Shown: one piece after another, positions 11,094-22,884 of the stretch
Layout: every line of letters starts with the position of its first letter
Numbering within the stretch: position 1 is the stretch's first letter
Assembly (NCBI GenBank): GCA_025266875.1
Contig: JALLLT010000009.1
Location: 496,001 to 560,000 of the forward strand
DNA length: 64,000 nt
Direction of reading: 5' to 3'
Source: Fennellomyces sp. T-0311
Lineage: Eukaryota > Mucoromycota > Mucoromycetes > Mucorales > Lichtheimiaceae
Notes under the pieces: model-generated
What the model was told of the DNA's origin: nothing
Seen by the model: the letters and a program-made list of their open reading frames with translations, nothing else
Database searches by the model: none
Position numbers and translations under genes: made by a program

Positions 11094-12680
11094 CTAGGAA
11101 AATACTACTATATTCTTATCTCCCCACACATATTTTTTTGTGACTAAGTAAATGAAATGGATCAAAGCCAGCAATGCAATAAGGCCATGCCCAATACCAA
11201 GCAAAAGAAATGGAGCGCCCTTCATCCACTTGTCGAAAAGGACACCACCGACTTTGGATACAATAATAATGCCGATACATCCACACAGTGAGTAGACGCC
11301 CGCCACACCACCTCGAAATTCAGGCTTGACATGCTTCCGAGCGATCATTGCCATTCCAGACACAATCATACCTACGCTTACTCTCAGTTTTCAACTCATA
11401 AGATAAACGGGTGACAGTAAATACGTACCATATTCACCCATAGCTAGCAATACAACAAAACCTAAGCTTGTTTTGGCCGTAGGATCGATAGAAAACGCAA
11501 ATGGAATACATCCTGAGACACCAATTGCTCCAGCAACCACAAGAGCGAGCTCTTTGGAAAAATGACTGCCGATGCCGAAAAAGGGAGCGACGGTCAGTGC
11601 TACCGATTGGGCAATACCAGTCATTGTCTGAGTAGACGATGATGCATATGGGCAGTATGAACCGACTTGACATCTGCCAATATCGATGTAATATTGTTGA
11701 ACCCAGAGAGAGATAAAGTGGGTAATAATAACTTCGTCAGCACGAGCAAAGAAACTGGTAACGTATCCGAGTGCAATACGAGGATCTTGTGCAGCTAGGA
11801 CACCGTGTCTTAAGTTTTCGTAGATTTCTCTCCATCGTGGGACCTTGGGTCGGTTGATTAGTTGTCTTTTAGCACCGCGCAACAGCGGAGTGTTTTTTGG
11901 CATCAGGAACCATAGTATGAATCCAAGAGCCACCGTGACTGAGCCAATAACCGCATATCCGTATACAACAAGAATTGGATCGAAAACAGAGGATGCAAGG
12001 TGGGCCATTCTTGTAGGTACGGAGAAAAGCACAAACGCAGAAAATATAGCACCAAGACCGGTGCATGTGCCAATCAAACCAGACACAATTCCGCTTTGTT
12101 CACCGTGGACAACCTCCAGCATGATAGCTGCCATCATACATGTTGTTCCAGCAGTTCCAACGGAGTAAATGAATTTCTGGAGGAGGAGGGCCGGATAAAC
12201 GTTTGGAGAGAATGGATACGATATCACTATCACTCCCATAATTATAAGTGAAATACTGTTGATCGTTCGTTTTTCGCAGTAGTCAGATAGTACACCCCAA
12301 GCAACGACTGCCACCATGGAAACGAATTCGGAATACATTGATAGAGAGCCAGTGGTGTCGCCGACTGTGGTGTCCACCTTCAAAATGCTTGTGAGTGTCC
12401 ATGATTGGGCAGCAGAGAAATATACGATAACGGAAAGGGAGGTGAACACCGAAAACAGGAAGAAAAAGAACCGAATAGGATGAACGTCCTCTTTTACTGG
12501 AATCACCCAAAGGATTTTGCGTGGAGGCCCATCTTCTTCCATTGTATCTCCTGGCACCGCTATACTGCTTGTATTACTGTTTCCTGTGGCCGTGTCATCG
12601 TAGTAGTAGCTGTCTGTCGTAATTGCTTCCTTTGATGTGTAAGGGTCGCTGTTATGAACTGCCGTTTTATCCGAAAGCAT
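11094..12680 (-). CDS. Major facilitator superfamily transporter
   Basis: Two exons (12680-11429 and 11371-11094; 57-base GT-AG intron) join in frame (GEYG|MIVSGM) to 509 residues. A polar N-terminal tail of about 75 residues (Ser/Thr/Asp/Tyr-rich) precedes roughly eleven or twelve hydrophobic helices, e.g. FFFFLFSVFTSLSVIVYFSA, SMVAVVAWGVLSDYCEKR (an MFS loop 2-3 type G-x-L-SDYxxKR), and GGVAGVYSLCGCIGIIIVSK in the last third. The basic central loop (RGAKRQLINRPKVPRWREIY) separates the two six-helix halves. A lumenal Cys pair (GRCQVGSYC) may form a disulphide. Substrate cannot be told from sequence. The start ATG follows no other in-frame ATG and suits the family. Confidence 0.9.
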
Positions 12681-14093
12681 ATTATAGGCAAGACAGGTCT
12701 ATCGGGATTGATAAAAACAGTGGATCAAAAAAATTGTCGGGAGGGTCAAGCCATTTATTAGTTGAGAAAGCATTTATCTTACGCCGCTAGTACCGACAAA
12801 GAATATAGAGAAATGCTTGGCGAATCGCCAGTGTGACATATGGAGATTTTGATCTCATCTGATAACTTTTACGCGTGATCTACCTCATTACTTTTATTGC
12901 GGAAGTTGGTGATCAGTATTTCCCGCCAGATAAACCGTGAGAGCGACGTGTAACTGCTTCTACTGAAAGAAAATGGGTTACTTGATAACAAATTTTAGCC
13001 ATTATCAATGCTACTACGTAGTAACTTAAGTATCATGTTTGGCAGCTATGTAATTTCATTAGCTTCAGGAAAGTTTTGCTGGTTGCTAGATGTTTAACTA
13101 TGACGCTGGGATATACTATGGGTCGTGAGTAATCCGTATAAAGAAGTACACATACCAATTATGGTACTGTTCTAATAATGAGTGCGCGCTTTTTCGCTCT
13201 TAACTACTTGAAATCAGCGGAAATGGCTGAGGAACGCGCGGGCATGGCGTCCGGTTGTCGGTGTAAAACAGATTTGCTTTGTGCTACCTTGACCCAAAGA
13301 TACAGCAACATCGTACAGTCGTTTATCCTTTTATGGGTAAAAGTCAATGTTAAAGTGCACATACATGAGCTAAGGACGGATATAATAGCTTTCACTTGCT
13401 CTAAATTTACTGGAAAAGGCCTGCATCAATTGGACTACTTTCTTTGCCAAAGTAGATATTTAGGTTAACATAGTATTGAAGTCGCCTGGATGGTCAGCTC
13501 GGAATTTTGTACTCCTATGCGACTGTATTTGCTACCATATGTCTCACCAAAAGCAATGACCGCCGTTATCAGATTGTAAATATTAACTCCTTGAAGTAAA
13601 AACCATGTGAATTGTACAAAGTAAGCTATCGCCGTAACATCCAAAGATGAGAAATATGTTCTACTTTGGGTATATTTCACAGCCTCTTACTTACAATCAA
13701 ATTAAATGTTTGCAATACTCAATAATCTGACTTAGATATATCCTAACCCAAGTACAATTGCTGAAAAATTACTTGGCATGCATACGTCTCGGTGGAGGGA
13801 AGTGGGGGCTGGATAATTTTTTGGACAGAAAATGGGTACTTTAGTGCATCCAAATCACCATATTTGGCGCAAACATTTTTCGCCGCAAATGGAGAATGAA
13901 AGTTGTTGTACAACCCGGTAATACGGGTGAAGGATCTGATAAAAAAAAGTCTTTTCATGATCCCGAACCATTGAGACGGGATTCGAACTATTGTACCTGG
14001 TAAATTATGTGCCGCTCAATCGGAGACCGCGCTAGCTCTATATAACTGAACATCGACAGCTGCATTTACTGTTTAACAAACAAACACACAAGA
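12681..14093. other. Intergenic stretch, no gene recognised
   Basis: 1.4 kb between the MFS transporter (its promoter side) and the divergent secreted-protein gene. Two minus-strand open frames (13465-13680 and 13743-13958) have hydrophobic or mixed composition but no recognisable family. A tRNA-like fragment at 13957-14045 is discussed under rejected items. A TATATAAC box near 14038 probably serves the downstream gene. Confidence 0.45.
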
Positions 14094-14736
14094 ATGCGTT
14101 CGATTACTTCTGCTGTTGTATTCCTTGGTTTTGCTGCAATTGCTTCTGCTGCCGGTTGCAACCCTTCATTCAATGTCACTGCTGGACCTGATTGTATCGA
14201 AAAGTGCAGAGAAGTATGTATTGCTCAACGTTGTATTTTAGTGTATTGTTCATACCTTTAACTTCTGTTTCACTATCCATTAGTCGGCTGGTAAGGGAAT
14301 GTCCGCTGATTACACTCTCGATCCCAATTCTCCAAACTTCATCACGTCCTTGAGCTATGAATGCGAGAAAGGGACTCCAGCCTATACCACCTACATGACC
14401 CAGTCTGGTATTTGCATGATGAACTGCTCTGCCGATGACCAAGCCGACTTTGGAAGCCGTGAACACGCTGATATTTGTACTTGGTACTCTGCCCACAAGA
14501 GCGATACTTGTGCTGATGGTAGCAGCGGAAGCACCTCATCATCTGGAAGCGCTTCTTCCACATCGTCAAGCAATGCTGACAAGCCTGTTGCATCAAACTC
14601 TGACTCTGGTTCGTCGTCCACTGCTGATAAAGATTCCTCTGAGAGTAAGAACGACGAGTCTGCTGCGGGCAGCCTGAAGCTCGGTGGTTTGATTGTCTCC
14701 GTTGCCGCCGCTGGTACTGCAGCCTTGCTTTTCTAA
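14094..14736 (+). CDS. Secreted Cys-patterned, Ser-rich protein, probably GPI-anchored
   Basis: Two exons (14094-14213, 14284-14736; 70-base GT-AG intron) give 190 residues. Residues 1-19 form a classic signal peptide (MRSITSAVVFLGFAAIASA). The mature head has eight Cys (GCNP, DCIEKC, YEC, ICMMNC, ICTW, DTC) within about 105 residues, suggesting a four-disulphide domain. A Ser/Ala/Asp-rich stalk follows, with runs such as SGSTSSSGSASSTSSS. The C-terminal hydrophobic stretch (GGLIVSVAAAGTAALLF) ends the protein without basic residues, as in GPI-attachment signals. Presence of PIG-P in the same window shows the organism makes GPI anchors. The function is unknown; a cell-wall or surface protein is the likely role. 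A TATA-like box lies about 50 bases upstream. Confidence 0.88.
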
Positions 14737-15326
14737 TTCAACTATCATTATTTAACTACATACTAGAATATTATATTCACATACTGATATAATAAAATGC
14801 TTCATAATATCAAAAGTTATAAACCTTTATCATATTTTATACCGACTATATTATCTCTCATTCAGTTTGAAAAGCTGCTTCTACATAACTAACCACGGAA
14901 ATGTAGTATTAAAAGGTACACATTTACTTGATGAATTCCAACCACTGTCGTGCTCGAGAAAGTTATTTTGGATTCTTGAAAAAAAAAGACCGGTAAAAAA
15001 AAACTTATAGTAACAGGTAAGCTTGAAAGTGCACGACTTTTGAGTGTGCATTTGCATTGCGCTATTCCAAATGGGTGTGTGTACCAAAATGGAAAAATCA
15101 TAGGGTCTGTTACTGTGGCCTTTCCTGCGTTGTATGCGAGCTTATATCGACACATATAAAAGTAACGATCCTCAATTATAAACGAAGAATCTACTTTCAT
15201 CCTTTTTTAATACAACGAGTAAGTGTCTGAAGATGCTCCTGAATCTTTTGCTTTTTGATTAATTAATAAGTACCAACACAGCTTCCACAACCTCCATTCC
15301 TTTACTTTTCGTTATATTGACCCGAC

Positions 15327-15875
15327 ATGGCCGGTGACAGTAGCGGTCATCCCACGGAATGGTATTCCGGTTTTCAAACCCTATTTAACTGTAGCTACAC
15401 TCCCCAGAAGCAGTTATGGGTGATGTTAGATCCTTTGGAAAACACCCCACATCAATTTCCACTACCTTCATTTTCGTCCAGTCATCCTCCTATATGCACC
15501 AACACTCTTTCTTCTTGGTCGCCACTGGGTGATACACAAATTCGCCACAACTCCTCGTGTAATAACTGTCTGTATTTTCATACTACTACTTCTTCAACTA
15601 TTACTGCACATGATTCATGTTCCCCTTTCCTTCCAGACCCTACTTCGCTCAATCCAAGTGATTACTCTTATACACAGTCCAGTACAAACCTTACTTGTAC
15701 TATATGCAACAGGACTTTTACAAGACCTCAAGACCTCCGGCGACATTTGCAAACAGCAAAAGAACACGCACGTCACCGACCATTCTTGTGCGAGTTCTGT
15801 GGACGATCATATTCCCGTGCGGATGCTCTCACTCGGCACAAGAAAACTACCAAATCATGCAGATCACAGACTTGA
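15327..15875 (+). CDS. Small C2H2 zinc-finger protein (182 residues)
   Basis: Single coding exon. The first 120 residues are Ser/Thr/Pro-rich and low in charge, typical of an activation or linker region. Two adjacent C2H2 fingers fill residues 122-180: CTICNRTFTRPQDLRRHL with its second His in KEHARH, then CEFCGRSYSRADALTRHKK. The second finger ends in TTKSC, so its last ligand is Cys rather than His (C2HC). A probable 5'-UTR intron with a good GTAAGT donor lies at 15219-15281, and a TATAAAAG box at 15155-15162. A DNA-binding regulator is the natural reading; targets are unknown. The finger arrangement closely resembles the minus-strand gene at 18974-19273. Confidence 0.85.
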   Translation: MAGDSSGHPTEWYSGFQTLFNCSYTPQKQLWVMLDPLENTPHQFPLPSFSSSHPPICTNTLSSWSPLGDTQIRHNSSCNNCLYFHTTTSSTITAHDSCSPFLPDPTSLNPSDYSYTQSSTNLTCTICNRTFTRPQDLRRHLQTAKEHARHRPFLCEFCGRSYSRADALTRHKKTTKSCRSQT

Positions 15876-18800
15876 ATATATAGCCGTTGCCACATACACA
15901 TTCAGAAAACTTAACTTAAAACTTATGATGCATTTGAACCAACCAATGATGCAAATATAGCCCCGTCAAAGTGTATCGATTATTTACCTTATTTATTACA
16001 GTACTTTATTATGGCATGCTTACCATCGGTTATTACAAATGATATAAGCGTACCGGTGACATAGCAATACATGTTCGCTAGGCACTTTTCTGCAAGATAT
16101 GAGACGTACCTAAGTAACACTAGAGTTAAAATAGAAATATAAAAAATGGTTACTGATACGAAGGATAGCTACGTAATGAAAGATAGCCTAGTTCTTCTGA
16201 AGGGTTGCCAGTTAAGATTGTAAAAAATATGCGATTACCTCCCTCCAGAGAAAATATTTATAAGAGCACAAGTGCTGATGTCTGTCACAAGAAGAATTCA
16301 TCCACTTCTAGGAAGCTCAAAGCATGCATATGCAAAGACAACGCCCGCACTATACCAGGTATGCATTTCAGCACGTATATTGACTGTGCAACAAACGTTA
16401 CAGAAAAGACAAAACTTGTTTTCAACAAGGAGAGGATACTTTTTGAGAGATATCAATACAGTCAGATTGCATAACTTAACAACTTTACGTAGTAGATCGT
16501 GCAAGCATGCAGACTTCTTATTTCCTACTTTGGCAAAGCGGAACTCTATGATTCCCCATTCGGATCTTCTGAATAAACAGCAAGTTCCGACGTGCATCAG
16601 CAGCATATCTCATGCCTTTTTTTCACTTTCAACAGTGGCTTGCACTACCATAACACTGGGAAATCTTCTGCGTATGCACATGTGCATGTGCAGACATAGA
16701 CACGATCTCCACCAAATGTAAATAATGAACATATAGTCATTAAGCACTCAATCCGATACTGCTTTAACTTTCTATTGCTACGCTTGGGCATACTTCTGCG
16801 CTTAAAGTTATAAATGATAGTACTTTAAAGATAGAATATCATGTTTACTCCCTCAACATCTTCATTTACCAGGGACAATATCTATACCCCCTGGGTGAGA
16901 TTTCAATATCATGTATAAGAAAAAGTAATGGTTCACCATATCAGTACTGGACAGTGACAGGTACGTACCTTAATTATGGAGCTCCAGGATTATCTTCTAC
17001 GATATTGATACATAAATTATAGACCATACATTTCCTGCCATTACGCGAGTGATTTCTCCTTAATTAATTTTCTGATGCAGTACTAGACAAGTATGTCATC
17101 AGGACGAAGCGTAAGAAAAGATTATCGATTCACCGAGCTGCACAAAAGCATGCTTTATAAAAATAGAAAATATTAAAAGTCATTCGAGGATGACATTATC
17201 GTACGGTATAAATTCTTACGAGTATGTAGCTAATCTCGCATCACCACTTGAGAGTGGACGTGCGTCAACTTGATCTGGAAACATGGAATCCTTCTACATA
17301 TTAATCATTCGAAAGCCTGAGCGTAAGTCTAAAAATAGTACAGCAGCGGGTACTCCCAATTGTGGGGTATGGACCGCCATTGCAGAGAGTTACGATGAGC
17401 GATCAGCTGCTTCCCATCTTATACTAACGTAGATCGATTTACTTTTACCCATGTATGACGTCCTGTTGCAATCGTTGCTAAGCAAGATGAAGTTTAGGCC
17501 GACTGCGTACTACAGGGAAAGACTTACAGTTAATACATATCCCTGGTAACCACCGCGTTAATATACTGTAGTGTGGACTGATCAGTAATTACCACACAGT
17601 AGTGAACACGGAGCCACAGTACTGAAAACAGTGCCACTGATTTCTCCATATCGTTTTGTTTCTTTAGGCCAAATTCAAAGTGTTTGTAACACAGCATATT
17701 GTAGCCGTTTTCCCAAAAATAAAAGTGGTAGTCCTATCGTGCACAGGCATTCTTGGCACTGCACACGATCCTATAGTGGCCCAATATTTCAAATTAGGTG
17801 CCGCAATTACTTTTTACGATCTTTCCGTCAAACCTTGCTACACGCGTTGCAGTACTTTCGACTAGTATTGCTCTTTTGATGCATGCCATCGATGACGGTA
17901 ATACGTACTATATGAGAATGAATTTGCTCGCATATGCGAGCTCCCATCGAACATAGATGAAGGGGCATTACACTAGTTTTGATAACGTATACCGACGGGC
18001 GGTTTGATTCTTGTTCACATTTTCTATAAAAATCTGCCAGGGCTTCGCTGTCATGCTTATTGCAGATCATTTCGGGCATTAAACGGGTGGACCCTTTTTA
18101 GGGTCGACATTGCCAACCTAATTATCACCGGAGTAGCACTTGTATGAGCCACACGCATCAAACTAGTTCAAGACTAACCGATACTGCACATAAGGTTTGT
18201 TACTATAATCTTCGTTGAAAGCCTATTAAGCTTCCAGAGAAAAAGCCCATACAAAAACAACAAGCCTTATGCACTATCACCCCGTATGGGCTGGCATGGT
18301 ATTGATCCTAAGCCCCAAGTGTACCTTGGTAGCATCAGCGCCCTAAATAAAATTATGGGTGTCACTTGACAGCTCATTAAAAGACATGGTAGAATGGTGT
18401 CACAACCAAGGATTGCTCTTATTCATACTCAGTCGTCGTCGTGTGGTTAACAAACTCATTTTCTACGCATTCGTTGATTGATGTGTGATGTTACGATACG
18501 AGACTTGAGATAAATTATCGATTATACCCTGAATGAATGACATTTTTTAAGCCCACTGCTAAGTAAGTCTATTTTACCTAAAGCAAGATAAATAAGCGAC
18601 AACTATCAAAATGCTTCTGTCCGATATATCTGGTTTTTTTAAGCTACAATTGAACAATAGAAAGTGGTTAAAAACGGAAAGAAAGCTTCCCATAATTTCC
18701 TACAGATTCTTCTGATTGCTTAATAAGTACTAAGAAGCATGGGTCAGATGAACTGGCTTTATCGCTTGTTTTGCTTATTGGGTGCCCAAAGTATATATTG

Positions 18801-18973
18801 ATTTATTTCGGATCGATCATAATAAAAAGAAATACTGCAGCTGCTGATAATACGGAAGAAGGAATAAATGGTTCAAAAGACATACATTGGCATAATATAA
18901 ACTGTTATTCGGCTGATATTTTTTGGCTATCATATATGGTATAAACAATTGGGGGATCAAACGAATGTAAAGA
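15876..18973. other. 3.1 kb gene-poor stretch
   Basis: AT-rich, with no supported gene, RNA gene or clean repeat. Open frames near 16205-16720 and 17631-18079 are short, unsupported by splice signals and unlike any family I know. The segment may hold old transposon debris that I cannot identify. Confidence 0.5.
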
Positions 18974-19273
18974 TCAATACGTAGTAGAGTCATCAACAGC
19001 ATGTGCCATCAATCCCGGCGCTTCCCGAAGTGACTTGAGAAAACGTTCGATACAGCTTTTGTTGGCTTGGTGTTTCCTCTGGATATCTGGTCGTGTAAAC
19101 GTCTTGCCACATATCGGACATTCGCAGCCGATGATTTCGCTTCTGTGTGCCTTGCTAGAGAGCATATGCCGCTTGAGATCACGACGACGCGTAAAGCTCT
19201 TGTTACAAATCTTGCAATGGCGACTACCGTCAGAGAAGGAAAGCGGATGAGGATTGTTGATGCGAGATGGCAT
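18974..19273 (-). CDS. Very small C2H2 zinc-finger protein (99 residues)
   Basis: One exon, ATG at 19273, stop at 18974. Two zinc fingers occupy most of the protein: CKICNKSFTRRRDLKRHM with SKAHR supplying the second His, and CPICGKTFTRPDIQRKH ending in NKSC, so a C2HC second finger. A short tail follows. The layout (finger one with an eight-base-contact type R-R-D-L-K-R-H helix, long H-x5-H spacing, then a finger ending in KSC) matches the fingers of the gene at 15327-15875, so the two are probably paralogues; this one lacks the long N-terminal region. A TATAAAAGGG box lies near 19344-19335, about 65 bases before the ATG, supporting a real transcription unit. Confidence 0.78.
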   Translation of the reverse strand: MPSRINNPHPLSFSDGSRHCKICNKSFTRRRDLKRHMLSSKAHRSEIIGCECPICGKTFTRPDIQRKHQANKSCIERFLKSLREAPGLMAHAVDDSTTY

Positions 19274-20217
19274 AGTTTAAATGAGTGTATAATGCTGAGG
19301 GATGATACAACGCAATGATCTCGAAAAAACAAAGCCCTTTTATAGCTGTGATGTATGCCGAATATTCTTGCGCATCTTGTTTGCGGTGAGGTGCCACACA
19401 CTAACTACGTGATTACTAAAGTAGGAATGGCTCCCCTAACTGCAACAAGGAATCAGGGGGGAAAGCATCACGACTTCATCGCACAATCCATGGGGAACTT
19501 TTAGCATACAGCCTATACACATCAATGGTTATCGTCAATATCATCTTTGCAACGAGCTATTGCTGAATAGCGACTCTTTTCAGGACATATACAAGTTGCA
19601 TCTTGACATTCGGCTTTTCTTTATCGGGTTCTGCAGCTAATTACACGACGATGAAAAACCATGCTCAGTAGTTTAAAGGATATCGCGGCTGTTTAATCTT
19701 CGTTGTTGACGCAAACAGAAGGGGGGCATACAGTGGCCAATGGCTGAAAATGCGGGTGTTTATTTTTTTTTGTCCATGGTGTGGCGCACCCCTATCTTTT
19801 AATGCTGGTGGAGGCCGCCACAGTCCACTGCTTAGATGCTAAATATATAACTGCGGATGTGAAATTTCCTGAGTTCATAACAGCAGAAACAGTTTCGATA
19901 TATTATTCCTTGCAGTAAGAGCATCAGTATACCTAGAGAATAACTTATTCCATAGTTAGTTAGGCTACGAGCTCCAGTCCTCAAAAGACCAAATTATATG
20001 AAAGCGAAATGTGAAGGTAGAAATATTGATGAAAATTTACGCAGTACTTGCCCGTTTTACCAGTTTTAGCTTGTTCGATGATGGTTAACATACAGCTTTG
20101 CCAAACCGAAGAAACAACGAGAATTCTTTACAATACTCATCTTCATAGTACAATGTTTGGGATTGCACTGCTACAGGGGACTTGCTTAACAAAGTTTAAT
20201 TACCGTAGTCTGTGTGC
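19274..20217. other. Intergenic stretch, no gene seen
   Basis: Promoter side of the small zinc-finger gene followed by AT-rich sequence up to the TIR element. Nothing else recognised. Confidence 0.4.
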
Positions 20218-20219
20218 TA

Positions 20220-20910
20220 CAGTGGCCGCTCGCTATAACGATATGACGGTGCAGCCAAAGTCATATCGTTATAGCGAATTATCGTTATATAAAATTAACA
20301 CTCCGAAAAGAAATATCCGGCTAAATAGTTACCCATAGCTCATATACATCTGCGCATGAAAAAAACGAAAAAAAAGCTCTAGAATCTTACAAAGAAATGC
20401 AAATGTGTCTATTAAACAGTTAAATGGGCGGTAATAAAGTATGGATGCTTTTTTGACATACATCATTATCACTTATTTTTTAATATGTCATCTTGCCTTA
20501 TTACTTTCGATAATTGCGAACCTGTAAGGTAGGTGACAATCCAGAAGGCAGAAGCGGTTGCATAAAGATAAGGGCATGAGGATGGTGAAGAAACTCCGAT
20601 TTTCTCGAGAATGGAAAGAAAATGACATTTGAATGACCTTCTTTATTTGACGGTAGTTGAAGATGAATTGGATATTCAGGTCATCTAATTTCTTGGAAAA
20701 ACGATCCAGAAACTTGACCCGAAAAAGCGAAGTAGCGCCAAGCAAACCATCATTGGTTCGCTCGATATAACGATATTTCGGATGAGTGATATAACTAATC
20801 ACTATATAAATATAACGATATTTTACCGCGTACCACCCCGGTGAATTGGAAATTATATCGTTATATCGAAATATCGTTATAAAAAATATCATTATAGCGA
20901 GCGGCCACTG
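20220..20910. mobile_element. Pogo/Tigger-like TIR element, 691 bp, flanked by TA
   Basis: The ends are inverted copies: the left end begins CAGTGGCCGCTCGCTATAAC at 20220, and the right end (ending 20910) reads, on the other strand, CAGTGGCCGCTCGCTATAAT. Both ends are flanked by TA (20218-20219 and 20911-20912), the target duplication of the Tc1/mariner-pogo superfamily, and a CAGT start with CTCGxTATAACGA is typical of pogo/Tigger termini. The interior has further TATCGTTATAT-type motifs. A minus-strand open frame (20892-20488, 134 residues) fills much of the element but shows no DDE transposase motif, so this is most likely a non-autonomous (MITE-like) copy. Confidence 0.75.
20231..20276. 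repeat. Perfect 17-bp inverted repeat (hairpin) at the left end of the TIR element
   Basis: CGCTATAACGATATGAC at 20231-20247 is exactly complementary to 20260-20276, with a 12-base loop (20248-20259). It overlaps the terminal repeat of the element, giving the left end a subterminal foldback. The loop sequence GCAGCCAAA is shared with the shorter element at 25825-25993. Confidence 0.85.
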
Positions 20911-20912
20911 TA

Positions 20913-22364
20913 CAAAACTTCCAAGTTCTAGGCCGCGTACAAAAAGTTATGTATATATATATATATATATATCAATACGTCGTGACAGTTGTCACGTACA
21001 ACATGACTTTGTTAGAGTAGATATCGACTACTCCGAAAAGCATTGAATGAATATAGTTGGTCTCTTTAATTACAAACTTCACCGATTAAGTTAAATGTTT
21101 CGTGGAAATCGACAGTACGCCGTGGGTAATTAGATATGTTGCCATTAGCGATCGATTATTCGTACCTTGTAATCGCAATTATGATGATGTTTTATACGTG
21201 AAATGGGCATATCATACTTAATGTCAGATCAAAGCTCTTTTTGACAACATTATTAATGATAAAGATTCCAAAAGCTTATCATGGTAGCCGTGTTGCTGCG
21301 CAATGTATCTCTGTTTACCCGTGGCCAGTCTGATGAATGTTGGCGTTTTCCATTGGTTCTTTGAGCCATCATCCAATTTTGTACACTATACTCAGAACAC
21401 ATTCATAGACTGGAGCATCCGGATGTTGGTATGGTAAGTTTGTGTTACAAACATTTGTCTAAACCCAGCCGCAATGACATAAACGGGATGCGTACCGATC
21501 GTTTTTATATCTTTCGTAACAACGTACACGCCACTCCGCAGGTCACCTGCATTGGCGATCTTTGTTACACACTAATCACGTACATCGCCGTCTTGGCAAG
21601 AACCCGTAAGTCAATGGGATAAATAGCGTGTTGCATACAGTTCCTTATCATATTAATTAAGGTTTCGGCACTTGGTATGATACGGAGCTGAATGAAAACT
21701 CTCTCATATCTGAAGGAATAGGAATTAAAGGTAATTCGGGACATCTCCTCATCCGCGTAATAAGTTAATTGCCTGGTATCTAGTGGATACCCCTTTTTCA
21801 CGATAAATAAGTGTATTGAATCTGCAGGATCATGAGCGCTTGCTTGCATGCACCTTATAACTGCGCTTCTTAATTCGTGGACAAGGATAGCCTACTGACT
21901 TAAACATTTGATGCACCGCAACACCTGGTAGAATTGTCAGCAATTATGACCAGCATGGTTGTTATTTCAAAGATGGTGGATAATCGCGTTGTTAATTTTC
22001 GTGTGCCACTAACACATTAGTAGTTTTGACATTATAGCCAGGATTTCTAACTGGTGTTACTGCTCAGTTACAGAATGGATATTAAGTATCCTAATGACTG
22101 TTTTTACTGTGGAAATGCTATATCTCCCATTTGCAGAGGTGCGATATTAATGGAATATGTGTCAGAATCGAGAGCCGGCATAGAGAACAACTCCCTGGCA
22201 TGGTACTTTAGATTGGTCAATGTTAAAGCTCACCATTATGTGCCGAGTTAGATTGGCCCTGAGACTCCACAGAAATCACAAAGCGCGATTCGGGTGCCGC
22301 TTAGCCTTCCCGCGAAGATCGACCCTGTTGAGTTCTTTCTCTCACTGTTGCTAAGCGAGTCGCA
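20913..22364. other. Gene-poor stretch with TA microsatellite
   Basis: Contains a (TA)n run at about 20951-20972 and a GGAT/GATG-rich patch near 22408-22440. Open frames such as 21849-21565 (minus) have no recognisable family. The last part should include the RPL38 promoter and 5' UTR. Confidence 0.45.
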
Positions 22365-22884
22365 ATGGTAAGGCTAGACCAACTGATACAACTGCAACAC
22401 GCTCTTCGACGACGGATGGATGGATGGTCGGATGGATGAATGAATTCACGATAAAAGCCGAACGTTATTTTATCCGTTATTCGAGGAAGCAAATTGCGCC
22501 GTTGTGATCATTTTTGAAATCGAATTCCAGACAGTCCGTTAACGTGTTTAATTTTCTATAGCCTAAGCAAATCAAAGACATTAAGGAATTCCTTGAAATC
22601 GCTCGCAGAAAGGACGCTAAGTGTAAGTTAATGAGGTTTCTTTTCCTGAGTGTGCTGAAATTGATTCATTCCGGCAATAGCGGCCTGCATCAAGAAGAAC
22701 GCCGACTCTGTCAAGTTCAAGGTTCGCTGCTCGCGTTACCTGTACACCCTTGTTGTCAGTGACAAGCAGAAGGCTAGCAAGCTTAAGCAGTCTCTTCCTC
22801 CCAGTACGTATATCATATTTGTGCATAAAGGATCACCATACTCATAAGTTTCCAATAGCTCTTTCTATTAACGAGGTTAAATAA
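22365..22884 (+). CDS. RPL38: Large ribosomal subunit protein eL38
   Basis: Four coding exons: 22365-22367, 22562-22622, 22681-22803, 22859-22884, giving 70 residues, the exact family length. The protein reads [20 protein letters not shown], then [40 protein letters not shown] and a tail TLSINEVK. The coding part of exon 1 is just the ATG: GCAATG is followed at once by the donor GTAAGG, and the acceptor at 22560-22561 leads straight into the second codon. All introns are GT-AG (194, 58 and 55 bases). A long intron directly after the start codon is common in fungal ribosomal protein genes. C-ending codon preference supports high expression. Confidence 0.95.

Noticed and set aside
13957..14045. 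tRNA-like sequence on the minus strand (box-B-like AGTTCGAATCC preceded at the right distance by a box-A-like TAGCGCGGT).
   Set aside because: The T-stem halves do not pair, the acceptor stem has no partner and no anticodon arm forms. At best it is a tRNA pseudogene or SINE fragment.
16205..16721. Overlapping plus- and minus-strand open frames in the gene-poor region.
   Set aside because: Composition is that of non-coding AT-rich DNA, with no splice-linked partners and no family resemblance.
17631..18079. Open frames with hydrophobic stretches (FVTQHIVAVFPKIKVVVLSC) that could be transposon debris.
   Set aside because: No recognisable transposase or reverse-transcriptase motif; kept as unassigned sequence.
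20951..20972. TA dinucleotide run next to the TIR element, considered as a target-site hot spot.
   Set aside because: Simple microsatellite; no evidence links it to the insertion.
21565..21849. Minus-strand open frame of 94 residues.
   Set aside because: No domain, no promoter or splice context; likely chance.
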